DNA of 49,679 bases, taken from the NCBI GenBank assembly GCA_902774335.1, contig CACYHW010000017.1, forward strand, positions 1 through 49,679. The letters run 5' to 3'. Positions 17,532 to 26,600 of this stretch are shown piece by piece. The position numbers and the translations under genes were made by a program. The notes below the pieces were generated by a model that had not been told where the DNA came from, did not search any database, and saw nothing but the letters and a program-made list of their open reading frames with translations. The DNA is from an uncultured Bacteroidales bacterium (GTDB lineage Bacteria > Bacteroidota > Bacteroidia > Bacteroidales > Bacteroidaceae). Position 1 is the first letter of the stretch; each line of letters starts with the position of its first letter.

Positions 17532-17863
17532 TTCTTGAGCAGTTCGTCAATATGTGCCATGTAGTCTATGGTCTTGTCCAGGAAGAAACGCAGTTCCGGA
17601 ATGATGCGGAGCTGGTGTCTTACCCTCTGTCCCAGGTCAAAGCGGATATCCTTGACGTTGGCGTTGATGTTCTTGACAGTCTCCTCGCCCTTTTCGGAAG
17701 GGAAGACGCTCAGATAGACGCTGGCAATGCTCAGGTCACTGCTTATCTTGACCTCGCTCACGGTGATCATGAGTCCTTTTGTCAGTTTGGTCTGAATCAG
17801 AAACAGCTCACTCAGTTCCTTCTGAATGAGTCGTGATATCTTCTGTTGTCTAGTACTGTTCAT
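17528..17863 (-). CDS. rbfA: Ribosome-binding factor A
   Basis: Helps mature the 30S subunit by acting on the 5' end region of 16S rRNA. A 111-residue single KH-type domain with RQQKISRLIQKELSELF at the N-terminus and the conserved end RFFLDKTIDYMAHIDELL. It begins two bases after a run of 7-bp repeats that follows the upstream methyltransferase, and it overlaps the permease gene by four bases. Confidence 0.94.
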   Translation of the reverse strand: MNSTRQQKISRLIQKELSELFLIQTKLTKGLMITVSEVKISSDLSIASVYLSVFPSEKGEETVKNINANVKDIRFDLGQRVRHQLRIIPELRFFLDKTIDYMAHIDELLKK

Positions 17864-17864
17864 A

Positions 17865-17913
17865 TCTCAATTCTCAATTCTCAATTCTCAATTCTCAATT
17901 TTCAATTTTCAAT
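17865..17913 (-). repeat. Seven tandem copies of a 7-bp ATTGAGA-type repeat
   Basis: Read on the plus strand the unit is TCTCAAT: five exact copies (17865-17899), then two TTTCAAT copies (17900-17913). The stop codon of the upstream O-methyltransferase (17909-17911) lies inside the last unit, and the run ends one base before the rbfA start codon. Related runs occur at 32584-32604 and 41622-41642. Confidence 0.95.
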
Positions 17914-18577
17914 TAATCTTTCGTATTATCGTCAGTCCGTCCCGAATCGGCACCATAGCCACCTCAACCCCCGTATCGGCCGCCACCATATCATTGAACC
18001 GCTTGACCGCCGCCGTCTGCGGATCCCTGTCATAGCTGCTGTCAATCACATGTCCGTCCCAGAGAGTGTTGTCGGCTATCATGTAGCCGCCTGGCCTGAG
18101 CCACTCCTTGAGGGAGGTGTAGTACTGCGGATACTGAGTCTTTTCGCCGTCCAGGAATATCAGGTCATAGGTGAGCCCGAGCTGCGGAACTATCTTGAGT
18201 GCATCACCTATGTGCAGCCTTATCCTGTCGCGCAAAGGTGAGCGTTCAAAGCCCTCCTTTATGAAATCTTCCAATTCATCGTCAATTTCGACGGTATGGA
18301 TAACCCCCTCTTCCGGCAGTCCCTCGGCCATGCACAAAGTGGCGTATCCGGTAAATGTGCCCACCTCCAGAACAGTGCGCGGACGTATCATGGTAACGAG
18401 CATCCTGAGCAGACGGCCCTGTATATGTCCCGATGCCATACGCGGGTTGAGCAGGCGCAGATTTGTCTGCCTGTAGATGCTTTCGAGCAGTTCTCCCTGG
18501 GGCCCGATGTGCGCCGAGATGTACTCTTCAAGCTTCTCTTCGCCGGTATATCCGATACATTGTCCGGAAGTTGACAT
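17909..18577 (-). CDS. O-methyltransferase, catechol/caffeoyl-CoA type
   Basis: A 222-residue SAM-dependent methyltransferase of family 3. Motif I is VLEVGTFTGYATLCMAEG. The metal-site region LIFLDGEKTQYPQYY and the later IADNTLWDG carry the Asp/Asn ligands typical of divalent-metal O-methyltransferases. The acceptor is unknown. I start at the ATG at 18577 (MSTSGQCIGYTGEEK); the longer frame runs into the promoter. It is the first gene of a leftward operon with rbfA and the Lol-type permease. Confidence 0.9.
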   Translation of the reverse strand: MSTSGQCIGYTGEEKLEEYISAHIGPQGELLESIYRQTNLRLLNPRMASGHIQGRLLRMLVTMIRPRTVLEVGTFTGYATLCMAEGLPEEGVIHTVEIDDELEDFIKEGFERSPLRDRIRLHIGDALKIVPQLGLTYDLIFLDGEKTQYPQYYTSLKEWLRPGGYMIADNTLWDGHVIDSSYDRDPQTAAVKRFNDMVAADTGVEVAMVPIRDGLTIIRKIN

Positions 18578-18613
18578 ATTATTTGTACCTTTGATGTGAA
18601 AGAAACACTTGTG

Positions 18614-18621
18614 CAAAGTTA
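18614..18621 (-). promoter_or_regulatory. Predicted -7 element for the O-methyltransferase-rbfA operon
   Basis: Leftward TAACTTTG matches TAnnTTTG, 36 bases ahead of the ATG. No good -33 element is visible; the region upstream of it is the start of xerD. Confidence 0.45.
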
Positions 18622-18639
18622 ATCGGTTTTTCTGACAAT

Positions 18640-19566
18640 ATGAAAACTGAAGGTAATCATAGGGATAACCGGGGTCACGCGGAGATGCTCAAGCGCTACC
18701 GGCAGTACCTTCTGCTGGAAAAGTCCCTCTCTCCCAACACGCTGGAGGCCTATATGGACGATGCCTCCAAACTGTTGGGCTATCTGGACGACTGCGGTTT
18801 GGACCTGACAAAAGTTACGCTTGATGACCTGCACGGCTTTGCCGCCGCCATGGGCGACCTTGGAATAGCCCCGCGTTCCCAGGCACGTATAATATCAGGC
18901 ATTAAATCCCTGTTCAAATTCCTCTCTTTGGACGGTTACCGCGAGGATGACCCCAGCGAGTTGCTCGAGGCACCCAAGATAGGACGTCATCTGCCCGACG
19001 TGCTTACCGTGGACGAGATAGACAGCATCATAAAGCAGATAAACCTCTCCTTACCGGAGGGTCACCGCAACCGTGCCATGATAGAGACCATGTACAGTTG
19101 CGGACTGCGCGTATCGGAACTGTGCTCCCTCAGGATGGAGGACCTGTTCCTGAACGAGGGCTTTATCCGTGTTACGGGAAAGGGAAGCAAGCAGCGCCTT
19201 GTTCCCATATCGGAAAGGGCGGTGCATGAGATAGACAACTGGCTCAAGGACCGCTGTCATGTGGATATCAGACCCGGTGCCGAGCCGTACCTGTTCCTGA
19301 GCATACGCCGCGGCCGTCCCATCTCCAGAATAATGGTGTTCGATATTGTCAAGGACCTTACCGCAAAGGCGGGAATTTCCAAAACGGTGAGTCCACATAC
19401 GTTCCGTCACTCGTTCGCCACGCATCTTCTTGAGGGAGGAGCCAACCTGAGGGCTATTCAGTGTATGCTGGGTCACGAGAAGATATCCACCACCGAGATA
19501 TACACGCATATTGACCGCAGCCGCCTCAGAGAGGAGATTGTGTCGCATCATCCAAGAAATCTGTAG
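18640..19566 (+). CDS. xerD: Tyrosine recombinase, XerD type
   Basis: A 308-residue site-specific recombinase that resolves chromosome dimers at dif with a partner. The SAM-like N-terminal domain occupies about 15-105 and the catalytic domain 115-305. The active-site residues are all present: Arg157, Lys181, His253, Arg256, His279 and nucleophile Tyr288. A second recombinase of the same family is at 46805, which fits a XerC/XerD pair. I call this one XerD by its similarity to that group; the two names could be swapped. The N-terminus has about 15 extra residues before the usual start, so Met16 may be the real start. Confidence 0.9.
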   Translation: MKTEGNHRDNRGHAEMLKRYRQYLLLEKSLSPNTLEAYMDDASKLLGYLDDCGLDLTKVTLDDLHGFAAAMGDLGIAPRSQARIISGIKSLFKFLSLDGYREDDPSELLEAPKIGRHLPDVLTVDEIDSIIKQINLSLPEGHRNRAMIETMYSCGLRVSELCSLRMEDLFLNEGFIRVTGKGSKQRLVPISERAVHEIDNWLKDRCHVDIRPGAEPYLFLSIRRGRPISRIMVFDIVKDLTAKAGISKTVSPHTFRHSFATHLLEGGANLRAIQCMLGHEKISTTEIYTHIDRSRLREEIVSHHPRNL

Positions 19567-19637
19567 GATTTTTTTGCATTTTATGCCCATTTTTCACAAA
19601 AAAGGACTTTTGCCGCAAAAAAAGTGCCCTGTAATCG

Positions 19638-19667
19638 TTGTAGCTCACATTCTTTTTTGTAGTTTTG
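19638..19667 (+). promoter_or_regulatory. Strong Bacteroidota-type promoter for the OmpA/TPR lipoprotein
   Basis: TTG at 19638-19640, exactly 19 bases, then TAGTTTTG at 19660-19667. The leader to the ATG at 19722 is about 50 bases and AT-rich. Confidence 0.75.
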
Positions 19668-19721
19668 CGCGTGTATGCACTTTAGGCAAAAACGTTTAAC
19701 CATCAATTAATAAAAAAAACT

Positions 19722-21407
19722 ATGTCAAAATCATTTCGTTTTGTGCTTTTCTGCGCAGGTATTATGATGTTTGCCAGCTGCAAGAACTTCCAGGCTAAGG
19801 AAGAGTATTTCACTGTGAACCCTAATCCTCTGGAGGCAGAAGGCGGTCAGGTTACTTACACTGTAACCGGAACATTCCCCAAGAAGACATTCATCAAGAA
19901 GGTTGTATGTGTTGCTACTCCCGAGCTCCGTTGGGAAGGTGGTTCTGTAAAGGGTGAGCCTGTAACTCTCCAGGGTGAGAAGATCCAGGCCAACAACCAG
20001 GTCATCGCATGGAAGGAGGGTGGTTCATTCACCTACAACGGTTCTTTCAAGTATCAGCCTGAGATGGCTAAGTCAGAGCTCTGGGTTACCTTCGAGGCAA
20101 CCAAGAAGGGCAAGCCCATCGAAGTTGAGCCCGTTCACATTGCTGACGGTGTTCTGGCAACTGCTGAGCTCTACTCAGAGACTGCTAAGGGAGCCAACAC
20201 AGCCGGTTCAAAGGACGCTTTCCAGCGCATCATCGACAAGAATCAGGAGGCTAATATCATGTTCGTTATCCAGCAGGCTAACGTACGTTCTTCAGAGACC
20301 AACAGCGACGCTGTCAAGGCTTTGAAGGAGTCTCTCAAGAACTTTGCCGCTGACACTAAGAACTACGCTATCAACAACGTAACAGTTTCTGCTTACGCTT
20401 CACCTGATGGTGGTGTCAAGCTGAACGACAAGCTGGCTTCACAGCGTGAGAGCAACGCCGTTAAGTATGTAAAGAACGAGGTTAAGAAGGCTAAGGCCGA
20501 TGCAGCCATCGAGTCTGAGTACACCGCTCAGGACTGGAAGGGCTTCGAGAGCCTGGTTTCTCAGTCAAGCCTGCAGGACAAGGATCTTATCCTCCGCGTC
20601 CTTTCAATGTATGATGATCCCGAGAAGCGTGAGGCCGAGATCAAGAACCTCTCAGCTGTTTACAAGGATCTTGCTTCAGACATTCTCCCGCTTCTGCGTA
20701 AGGCTCGCCTGACTCTGAACTATCAGGTTATCGGCCGTTCAGATGAGGAGATCCAGGAGGCTTACAAGACTGACGCTTCTGTTCTGAGCGTTGAGGAGCT
20801 GCTTTACGCTGCTACCCTGACACAGGACAAGGCTGCCAAGAAGGATATCTACACAACCGCTTCAAAGAACTATCCTAACGACTACCGTGCATTCAACAAC
20901 CTCGGTGAGATAGCTTACAAGGATGGTGACCTGGCAACTGCTGAGGCTAACTTCAAGAAGGCTCTCGCTATCAATGCTGACGCTCCTGAGGTTAACACCA
21001 ACATGGGTCTCCTCTGCCTCGCACAGAGCAAGCCCGCTGACGCTCAGACCTACTTCGCTAAGGGTGGCCAGAGCTCAGAGAACAACGAGGCTCTCGGTAA
21101 CATGTACATCGCACAGGGTCAGTACGAGCGTGCTCTGTCTGCTCTCAAGGGCAGCAACACCAACGGTGAGGCTCTCGCTATGATCATGACTAAGGATTAT
21201 GCCGGTGCTCAGAAGGTTCTTGCCAATGTTAAGAACGCCGATGGCAACACCGCTTATCTGGCTGCTGTAGCTGCTGCCCGCACAAACGACGCTGCTGCTG
21301 TTGCTCAGAACCTTAAGAAGGCTGTAAGTCTGGATTCTTCACTCAAGGCCAAGGCTCAGAACGACCGCGAGTTCGCTCAGTTCCAGGAGGCAGTTGAAGC
21401 TCTCTGA
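19722..21407 (+). CDS. Lipoprotein with an OmpA-like region and TPR repeats
   Basis: A 561-residue lipoprotein (lipobox FASC, Cys20). The N-terminal part (about 25-150) looks like beta-rich domains. The region about 180-260 resembles an OmpA-type peptidoglycan-binding fold: MFVIQQANVRSS, a helix, then VSAYASPDGGVKLNDKLASQ, in which the SPDG and N-x2-LA-x2-R pattern is recognisable. TPR units follow, clearest at YRAFNNLGEIAYKDGDLATA and PEVNTNMGLLCLAQSKPADA. Its codons are very biased and the promoter is close to consensus, so it is probably abundant. A role tying the outer membrane to peptidoglycan is an inference. Confidence 0.78.
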   Translation: MSKSFRFVLFCAGIMMFASCKNFQAKEEYFTVNPNPLEAEGGQVTYTVTGTFPKKTFIKKVVCVATPELRWEGGSVKGEPVTLQGEKIQANNQVIAWKEGGSFTYNGSFKYQPEMAKSELWVTFEATKKGKPIEVEPVHIADGVLATAELYSETAKGANTAGSKDAFQRIIDKNQEANIMFVIQQANVRSSETNSDAVKALKESLKNFAADTKNYAINNVTVSAYASPDGGVKLNDKLASQRESNAVKYVKNEVKKAKADAAIESEYTAQDWKGFESLVSQSSLQDKDLILRVLSMYDDPEKREAEIKNLSAVYKDLASDILPLLRKARLTLNYQVIGRSDEEIQEAYKTDASVLSVEELLYAATLTQDKAAKKDIYTTASKNYPNDYRAFNNLGEIAYKDGDLATAEANFKKALAINADAPEVNTNMGLLCLAQSKPADAQTYFAKGGQSSENNEALGNMYIAQGQYERALSALKGSNTNGEALAMIMTKDYAGAQKVLANVKNADGNTAYLAAVAAARTNDAAAVAQNLKKAVSLDSSLKAKAQNDREFAQFQEAVEAL

Positions 21408-21444
21408 TTACAAGAAGCAGAAATAAAATCAATTTCGCGTGAAC

Positions 21445-22557
21445 ATGCCGGAAGATGAACTGACGGCGCTGCTCACTCTAAACAGAATAGAAGGACTGGG
21501 ATGCACAGGAGCTAAATACCTGTACGAACAGTTAGGCAGCGCGCAGGAAATCTTCAGAAGACGCGATCATCTAAAAGATCTCATACCCGGAATCGACACG
21601 CATACTATAGATGCGTTGTGCGCTTCCGGGTATGATTCTTTTATCCGTGAAGAGCTTGAATTCATTGAAAAACACGGTATCAGATGTATCACTCTCTCTG
21701 ATCCAGATTATCCTGCTAGAATGCGTGACTGCTCCGATGCGCCACTCGTTCTGTTTTCACTGGGTAACGTCAATTACAATGCCACCAGGACGGTGGGTAT
21801 TGTAGGTACTCGTAAGGCGACCGATTACGGTCGCAGGATGTGCCGCTCTTTTGTAAAGGAGTTGCACCAGTTATGCCCCGATGTCACCGTGGTAAGCGGA
21901 CTTGCCTACGGAATAGACATTGAATCTCACAAGGCCTCCCTTGAGGAGGGAATTCCCACATTAGCAGTATTGGCCCACGGACTGGATATGATCTATCCGC
22001 ACTCTCACCGTCCCATAGCAAAACAGATGCTGGGTGACGGCGGACTTGTTACGGAGTTTCAGACCAGAACGGCTCCGTTAGCCTGGAACTTTGTCCGGCG
22101 TAACCGTATCATAGCGGGTTTGTCGGATGCCGTAGTGGTGGTGGAGTCGGCGGCCAAGAGCGGATCGCTCATAACGGCCGAGATTGCCGGAAGCTACAAC
22201 AGGGAGTGTTTTGCATTCCCCGGCAGCGTTGGCGACCCCTATTCGGTAGGGTGCAACGAACTGATAAGGGACAACCGTGCCAGCCTGATAACATCGGCCT
22301 TTGACTTTGTCACAGCCATGAACTGGAACGATCGTGACCGTAAGAGGGATGCCATACAAAAAGAACTGTTTCCGGATCTGTCAAAAGAGGAGGAAACAGT
22401 CTATAAGAGGATCAAGCTCAAGGCGCAGGGAGTGCATATCAGCACGCTTATGACGGAACTCAACATCCCGTTTCCGCACCTGTCGACCCTTCTGTTCAGT
22501 CTGGAGATGAAGGGTCTGATAAAACAGACTCCGGGTTCGCTGTGCAAGCCCTGTTAG
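21445..22557 (+). CDS. dprA: DNA-processing protein DprA
   Basis: Binds single-stranded DNA and loads RecA during natural transformation; it is also kept in bacteria not known to be competent. The Rossmann-like domain shows VGIVGTRKATDYGR, VVSGLAYGID and AAKSGSLITAEIA. An N-terminal helix-hairpin-helix-like region (IEGLGCTGAKYLYEQLG) and a C-terminal winged helix (about 310-370) complete the standard layout. It has 370 residues from the ATG at 21445; a GTG two codons upstream is an alternative. Its stop is two bases from the stop of the convergent hybrid regulator. Confidence 0.95.
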   Translation: MPEDELTALLTLNRIEGLGCTGAKYLYEQLGSAQEIFRRRDHLKDLIPGIDTHTIDALCASGYDSFIREELEFIEKHGIRCITLSDPDYPARMRDCSDAPLVLFSLGNVNYNATRTVGIVGTRKATDYGRRMCRSFVKELHQLCPDVTVVSGLAYGIDIESHKASLEEGIPTLAVLAHGLDMIYPHSHRPIAKQMLGDGGLVTEFQTRTAPLAWNFVRRNRIIAGLSDAVVVVESAAKSGSLITAEIAGSYNRECFAFPGSVGDPYSVGCNELIRDNRASLITSAFDFVTAMNWNDRDRKRDAIQKELFPDLSKEEETVYKRIKLKAQGVHISTLMTELNIPFPHLSTLLFSLEMKGLIKQTPGSLCKPC

Positions 22558-22559
22558 GG

Positions 22560-25500
22560 TTATACCTTACGCAGCGAATCCTTGAACTGTGACGGGGTCA
22601 TGCCGGTCTCCTGCTTGAAGACCGTGCTGAAGTACTGGCTCTCCGAGAATCCGGTCTCCTCGGCTATTGTGCCTACGGACTTGTTGGTCTTGGTGAGCAT
22701 CTCCTTGGCCACGTCTATTCTGATACGGCGTATGTACTTGTTGGTGGATGCGCCTACCAGGTTGTTCATCTTGTTGAACAGTGTGGTACGCGATACGTTC
22801 ATGTGATCCACTATCATATCCACGCCCAGCATGGTGTTGCTCAGGTTCTCGCGTATAAAGCGGTTGAGCTTGAGTACGAACTGCTCGTCGGCGGCACTGA
22901 AGGTCTGGTCCTCGGATATGGCGGTAAAGAACGATGTGGCGTACTGGCGTTTGATCTCGAACCTGTTCTTGAGCTGGCTCCTTATTATCTTATACAGAAG
23001 CTTGGAGTCAAACGGCTTGGGCAGGAACGAGTCGGCACCCATCTTGTATCCCATATCCTGGTTCTTGGGATCACTCCTGGAGGTAAGAAGGATGACGGGG
23101 ATACTACTGAGTTCCAGATCGGTCTTGATGGTCTTACAGAGTTCGAAACCGTTCATGCGGGGCATCATGATGTCACTGACAACTACGTTAGGCATGCGCT
23201 GCCTTATCAGGTCAAGGGCCTCCTTACCGTCATGCGCGGTATAGATGGTCTTGAACAGGGATGCATACTCATCCTTGATGAACTGCAGGATGTCATCCTG
23301 GTCATCGACAATGAGCAGGGTCATGCTCTTGGTGTCAAAGTTCACCTCCTCGGTCTGTGCGGGCTCCTCGATAGTGCCGAAATCGGTATTCTCGGTGATT
23401 ACCGGTATCTGGGGCTTGACGGTCTGTACTGCCAATGACTTTTCGCCCAGGTTGTCCGGGAGTTCAATGGTAAAGGTGGAACCCGGTCCGCTGTTCTTCT
23501 CGGCCTTGATGGTTCCGTCCAGGAGCTCAATCATTAGCTTGGCATAGGAGAGTCCCAGTCCGTAGCCCGGAGTGTTCTCTCTCTCCCTGTAATAGCGTTT
23601 GAACAACTCCTCGGGCTTGCAGGTGAATCCTCGGCCCTCGTCATGGAATTTGATCCATACCTTACCGCGTTCACGGCCTGTGGAGACGGTAATGGTACCG
23701 GTGTCGCTGTATTTGATGGCGTTGGTCATGATGTTGTTCACGGCCACCTCGACCATCTTGGGATCCATGTCAACCTGTCCCAGCTGCTCGAACGGGACAA
23801 ACTGGGTCTTGAGTCCCTTGGCATAGCAGTCTATCTTGAAGTCTTCGACAATCTTGCCGAGCCACTCGTTCAGGTCCACTTTTTCTATCACGATATCGCT
23901 CTTGCTGATGTCGTTGGTTCCCTTGTCAAGGATCATGTTTACCATCTCAGTCATCTTCTGAACCTGGTTGAAGATGCGCTCCAGACGGTCATAGTCTATG
24001 CCTTTGACAGCCTTCTCCTCAAGCATGTCCTTGACGGGATTGTATATTAGCGAAAGCGGCGTTCTGAGCTCGTGTGCCAGGTTGGACAGAAGGGATATCT
24101 TTTCGTCCTTATGCTTGTTCTCCTGGGCGTTCATGGCACGGTCCATGTCAATCTGCTTGAGGCTGATACTAACCTTGGATATCGTAACGCTGATAGAGGC
24201 TATCAGGGCTATTATAAGCAGATATGCCGGAAGTGTCATAATGAAGGGGCGTGCCACATTGAAGGAGATTATCTCCTGAGGCTCACTCCATCCCTGTATG
24301 GTGTGCTGGCTTACCTTGAGGGTAAACTGTCCGTGTGTGGACTTGGGAATGGAGAATACCGAACTGCTTGTAACGGTCTCCGAAACGGGATAGGGACGTC
24401 CCTTCTTGAGCAGGGTGTACTTGAGCGCTATGGGACGTGTGGGATCGAACTGGTTGACGGCAACGTGGACATCCAGCAGGGAGAACCTGTTGGGAATGTT
24501 GAGAGCCTTGCCTCTGTTACCTTTGGCCGATGACTCATGTATCACTCCATCCAGAACAATCTTGGTAAGTGCTATAGGATAGGGGTCACTGTTGTACTTT
24601 ATGTTCACATCCTCGGGGTTGATGATCATCAGACCGGATGTGTGGGGGAAGTAAATGAGACCCTCGTCCGACAGAAGGTTGAAACCTGCCAGGAAGTTGA
24701 GCATTGTTCCGCAGTCTCTTCCGTAATATGAGTAGGGCTCTTTGAGTTCCTTGTTGTTGGTATCATACATGAGCATCATGGTCTTGTCGGTGGTTATCCA
24801 CAGACGGTCATGCTTATCAATGCTCATGGACATGAATACACCGTTATCCTTGCTGTCAATGACATGGGATATCTTGTTTACTCTGGGATCATAGCATATG
24901 AGTTCGTCGGGTGAACAGGCCCAGATGACACCGCGTGAGTCCTCCTCCACGCAGGCTATGGTGTTGTTGCTGTTTTCCTGGCTCTGAAGGATGAGTCTGG
25001 CCAGCAGTGTTCTGTAGTCAATCTCGTAGATGCAGCCGTTGCAGGCAACAGTTGCATGTGAGGGGCGCATCTTGACATCCTCTACAAGTCCTCTGTTCTC
25101 CTCACCGTTCATCTGCAGCTGTATCTCGCGAACCTCGCCTATCCTCTGCCTGTATATGAGGTGACGGCCGTTGCAGTTGAACAGCATTATGTCACCGTCG
25201 GGAGTGGTCAGAAGCTTAAGGTTTGAGAGTCTGGAGGATGATACGGTTATTCCTGCATCCGAGAGGAAGGTTGCGGGTCTTATGGTTCCGTATCTCCTGT
25301 TGAACAGGAACATTCCGCTGGTGCGGTCGGCAATAAGCAGATTGTTGTTGTCAAAGTTGCAGATAGCTGAAATCCTCATTCCCTGGGTAGAGGCAATGGG
25401 GATTATCTTTTCGCTCTTTTCGTCATAGCGGCACAGTCCGAAACCGGCAGTTCCGAACCATATGGTTCCGTCAGTGTCCTGATATCCTGAAATGGGGATA

Positions 25501-26531
25501 TATATTTTATTGGCATTCTTCAGGCTTCCTCCGTAGTCCAAGGTATGGAAGAAGGAGCGTTTGAGCGTTATGATTCCCTTATGCAGCGTTCCCAGCAGTA
25601 CAAGGTTCTCTTTCCTGTCCACAAGCGCACAGGTTACGTGCAGGGGAGATATGATGCCGAAGGGCTGGTCCTCATAGTTTCCGCTCTTACGGTTAAGGAC
25701 AAAGACCGATTCCGACGAGCAGATTAGCAGGTTGCCGTCGGGCATCTCGTCGATGATGTTGATATTGTTTTCGGGCAGGTTTGAATTGGATTTGTCAAAG
25801 TGTCCTATCCTGTCAAAGCCGGACTTTACGTAATAGCCGGTTATACCCTTGTCGGTATAGGCGACCCACAGAATATCCTTGGAGTCTATGAAAGCGGACC
25901 TTGCGTACACGTTGCTGCCCAGCATATCCATGTGGGTGAGTTCACCGGTGGTCAGGTTGAGAGTATAGAATCCTCTGTCATCCTCCACAAGCAGAAGCTG
26001 GTCGGGGTGCTCGGATATCTCAAGAATCTTTGTAAAGTGGAACCTGCGCTCTGTGGGGAACTGGGCTATTATGGACGTGGTGCAGTTGGTAAGGTCGTAC
26101 ATCATGATAGCGCTCAGCGGCACGTTGTAGAAATAGGCTGAGTCACCCCTGACCATAATGTATTCGGTCCTGATAGCCTTTCCGTCGTATGTGACCAGGC
26201 AGGTGGAATCATTGTCCGGATCAAAGTCTATGATATGGTTGGCAGTCGCAATGAGGGCGCGACGGGAACAGCCGATGGAGACCACGTCACCCGTTACTAT
26301 GTTCTTGCCGTCAACGGTAAAGTACTGGTACTGGCGTATAGCTCCGTTCGATACCAGATTCGCTCCGTTGATAGTTCCTACCCAGAGGCGGCCGTAAACA
26401 TCCCTGGAAAAGGTCCTGACGGCGTTGCAGCTCAGACCTTTGTCCGTTCCAACCTCTACCTGCTGGATATAACTGGCTTTTGCGGTACAGAATACTGCAG
26501 CTAAAGCGAGTGTGGTGATTATCCTTTTCAT
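22560..26531 (-). CDS. Hybrid two-component system regulator (propeller/kinase/receiver/AraC), canonical copy
   Basis: A 1323-residue one-protein two-component system. In order: signal peptide (MKRIITTLALAAVFCTAKA), periplasmic beta-propeller repeats (about 25-680, with blades like DVYGRLWVGTINGANL), a Y_Y_Y-type domain, a membrane segment (PAYLLIIALIASISVTI), HisKA with phospho-accepting His820 (LAHELRTPL), HATPase (NNIMTNAIKY, DEGRGF, GYGLGLSYAK), a receiver with Asp1120 (VVVSDIMMPRMNG) and paired acidic residues (IVDDQ), and an AraC-type DNA-binding domain. All key residues are intact. The start at 26531 is preceded by AAGGAG and gives the signal peptide. Such proteins usually sense glycans and control polysaccharide loci; none is visible here. 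It is 69 bases downstream of its paralogue and likely co-transcribed. Confidence 0.93.
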   Translation of the reverse strand: MKRIITTLALAAVFCTAKASYIQQVEVGTDKGLSCNAVRTFSRDVYGRLWVGTINGANLVSNGAIRQYQYFTVDGKNIVTGDVVSIGCSRRALIATANHIIDFDPDNDSTCLVTYDGKAIRTEYIMVRGDSAYFYNVPLSAIMMYDLTNCTTSIIAQFPTERRFHFTKILEISEHPDQLLLVEDDRGFYTLNLTTGELTHMDMLGSNVYARSAFIDSKDILWVAYTDKGITGYYVKSGFDRIGHFDKSNSNLPENNINIIDEMPDGNLLICSSESVFVLNRKSGNYEDQPFGIISPLHVTCALVDRKENLVLLGTLHKGIITLKRSFFHTLDYGGSLKNANKIYIPISGYQDTDGTIWFGTAGFGLCRYDEKSEKIIPIASTQGMRISAICNFDNNNLLIADRTSGMFLFNRRYGTIRPATFLSDAGITVSSSRLSNLKLLTTPDGDIMLFNCNGRHLIYRQRIGEVREIQLQMNGEENRGLVEDVKMRPSHATVACNGCIYEIDYRTLLARLILQSQENSNNTIACVEEDSRGVIWACSPDELICYDPRVNKISHVIDSKDNGVFMSMSIDKHDRLWITTDKTMMLMYDTNNKELKEPYSYYGRDCGTMLNFLAGFNLLSDEGLIYFPHTSGLMIINPEDVNIKYNSDPYPIALTKIVLDGVIHESSAKGNRGKALNIPNRFSLLDVHVAVNQFDPTRPIALKYTLLKKGRPYPVSETVTSSSVFSIPKSTHGQFTLKVSQHTIQGWSEPQEIISFNVARPFIMTLPAYLLIIALIASISVTISKVSISLKQIDMDRAMNAQENKHKDEKISLLSNLAHELRTPLSLIYNPVKDMLEEKAVKGIDYDRLERIFNQVQKMTEMVNMILDKGTNDISKSDIVIEKVDLNEWLGKIVEDFKIDCYAKGLKTQFVPFEQLGQVDMDPKMVEVAVNNIMTNAIKYSDTGTITVSTGRERGKVWIKFHDEGRGFTCKPEELFKRYYRERENTPGYGLGLSYAKLMIELLDGTIKAEKNSGPGSTFTIELPDNLGEKSLAVQTVKPQIPVITENTDFGTIEEPAQTEEVNFDTKSMTLLIVDDQDDILQFIKDEYASLFKTIYTAHDGKEALDLIRQRMPNVVVSDIMMPRMNGFELCKTIKTDLELSSIPVILLTSRSDPKNQDMGYKMGADSFLPKPFDSKLLYKIIRSQLKNRFEIKRQYATSFFTAISEDQTFSAADEQFVLKLNRFIRENLSNTMLGVDMIVDHMNVSRTTLFNKMNNLVGASTNKYIRRIRIDVAKEMLTKTNKSVGTIAEETGFSESQYFSTVFKQETGMTPSQFKDSLRKV

Positions 26532-26600
26532 CTCCTTTTTATTGGTGTAGTTCGCTAATGTAGTACAATTGAGTCGAATAAGCAAATCGGTGTCTTGTTT

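Noticed and set aside
17865-17913. The 7-bp repeats as a possible CRISPR array
   Set aside because: The units are contiguous with no spacers, and no cas gene is present in the window.
18640-19566. The tyrosine recombinase as an integrase of a mobile island
   Set aside because: It matches the housekeeping XerC/XerD type, has a partner at 46805, and no island boundaries, attachment repeats or cargo genes are seen.
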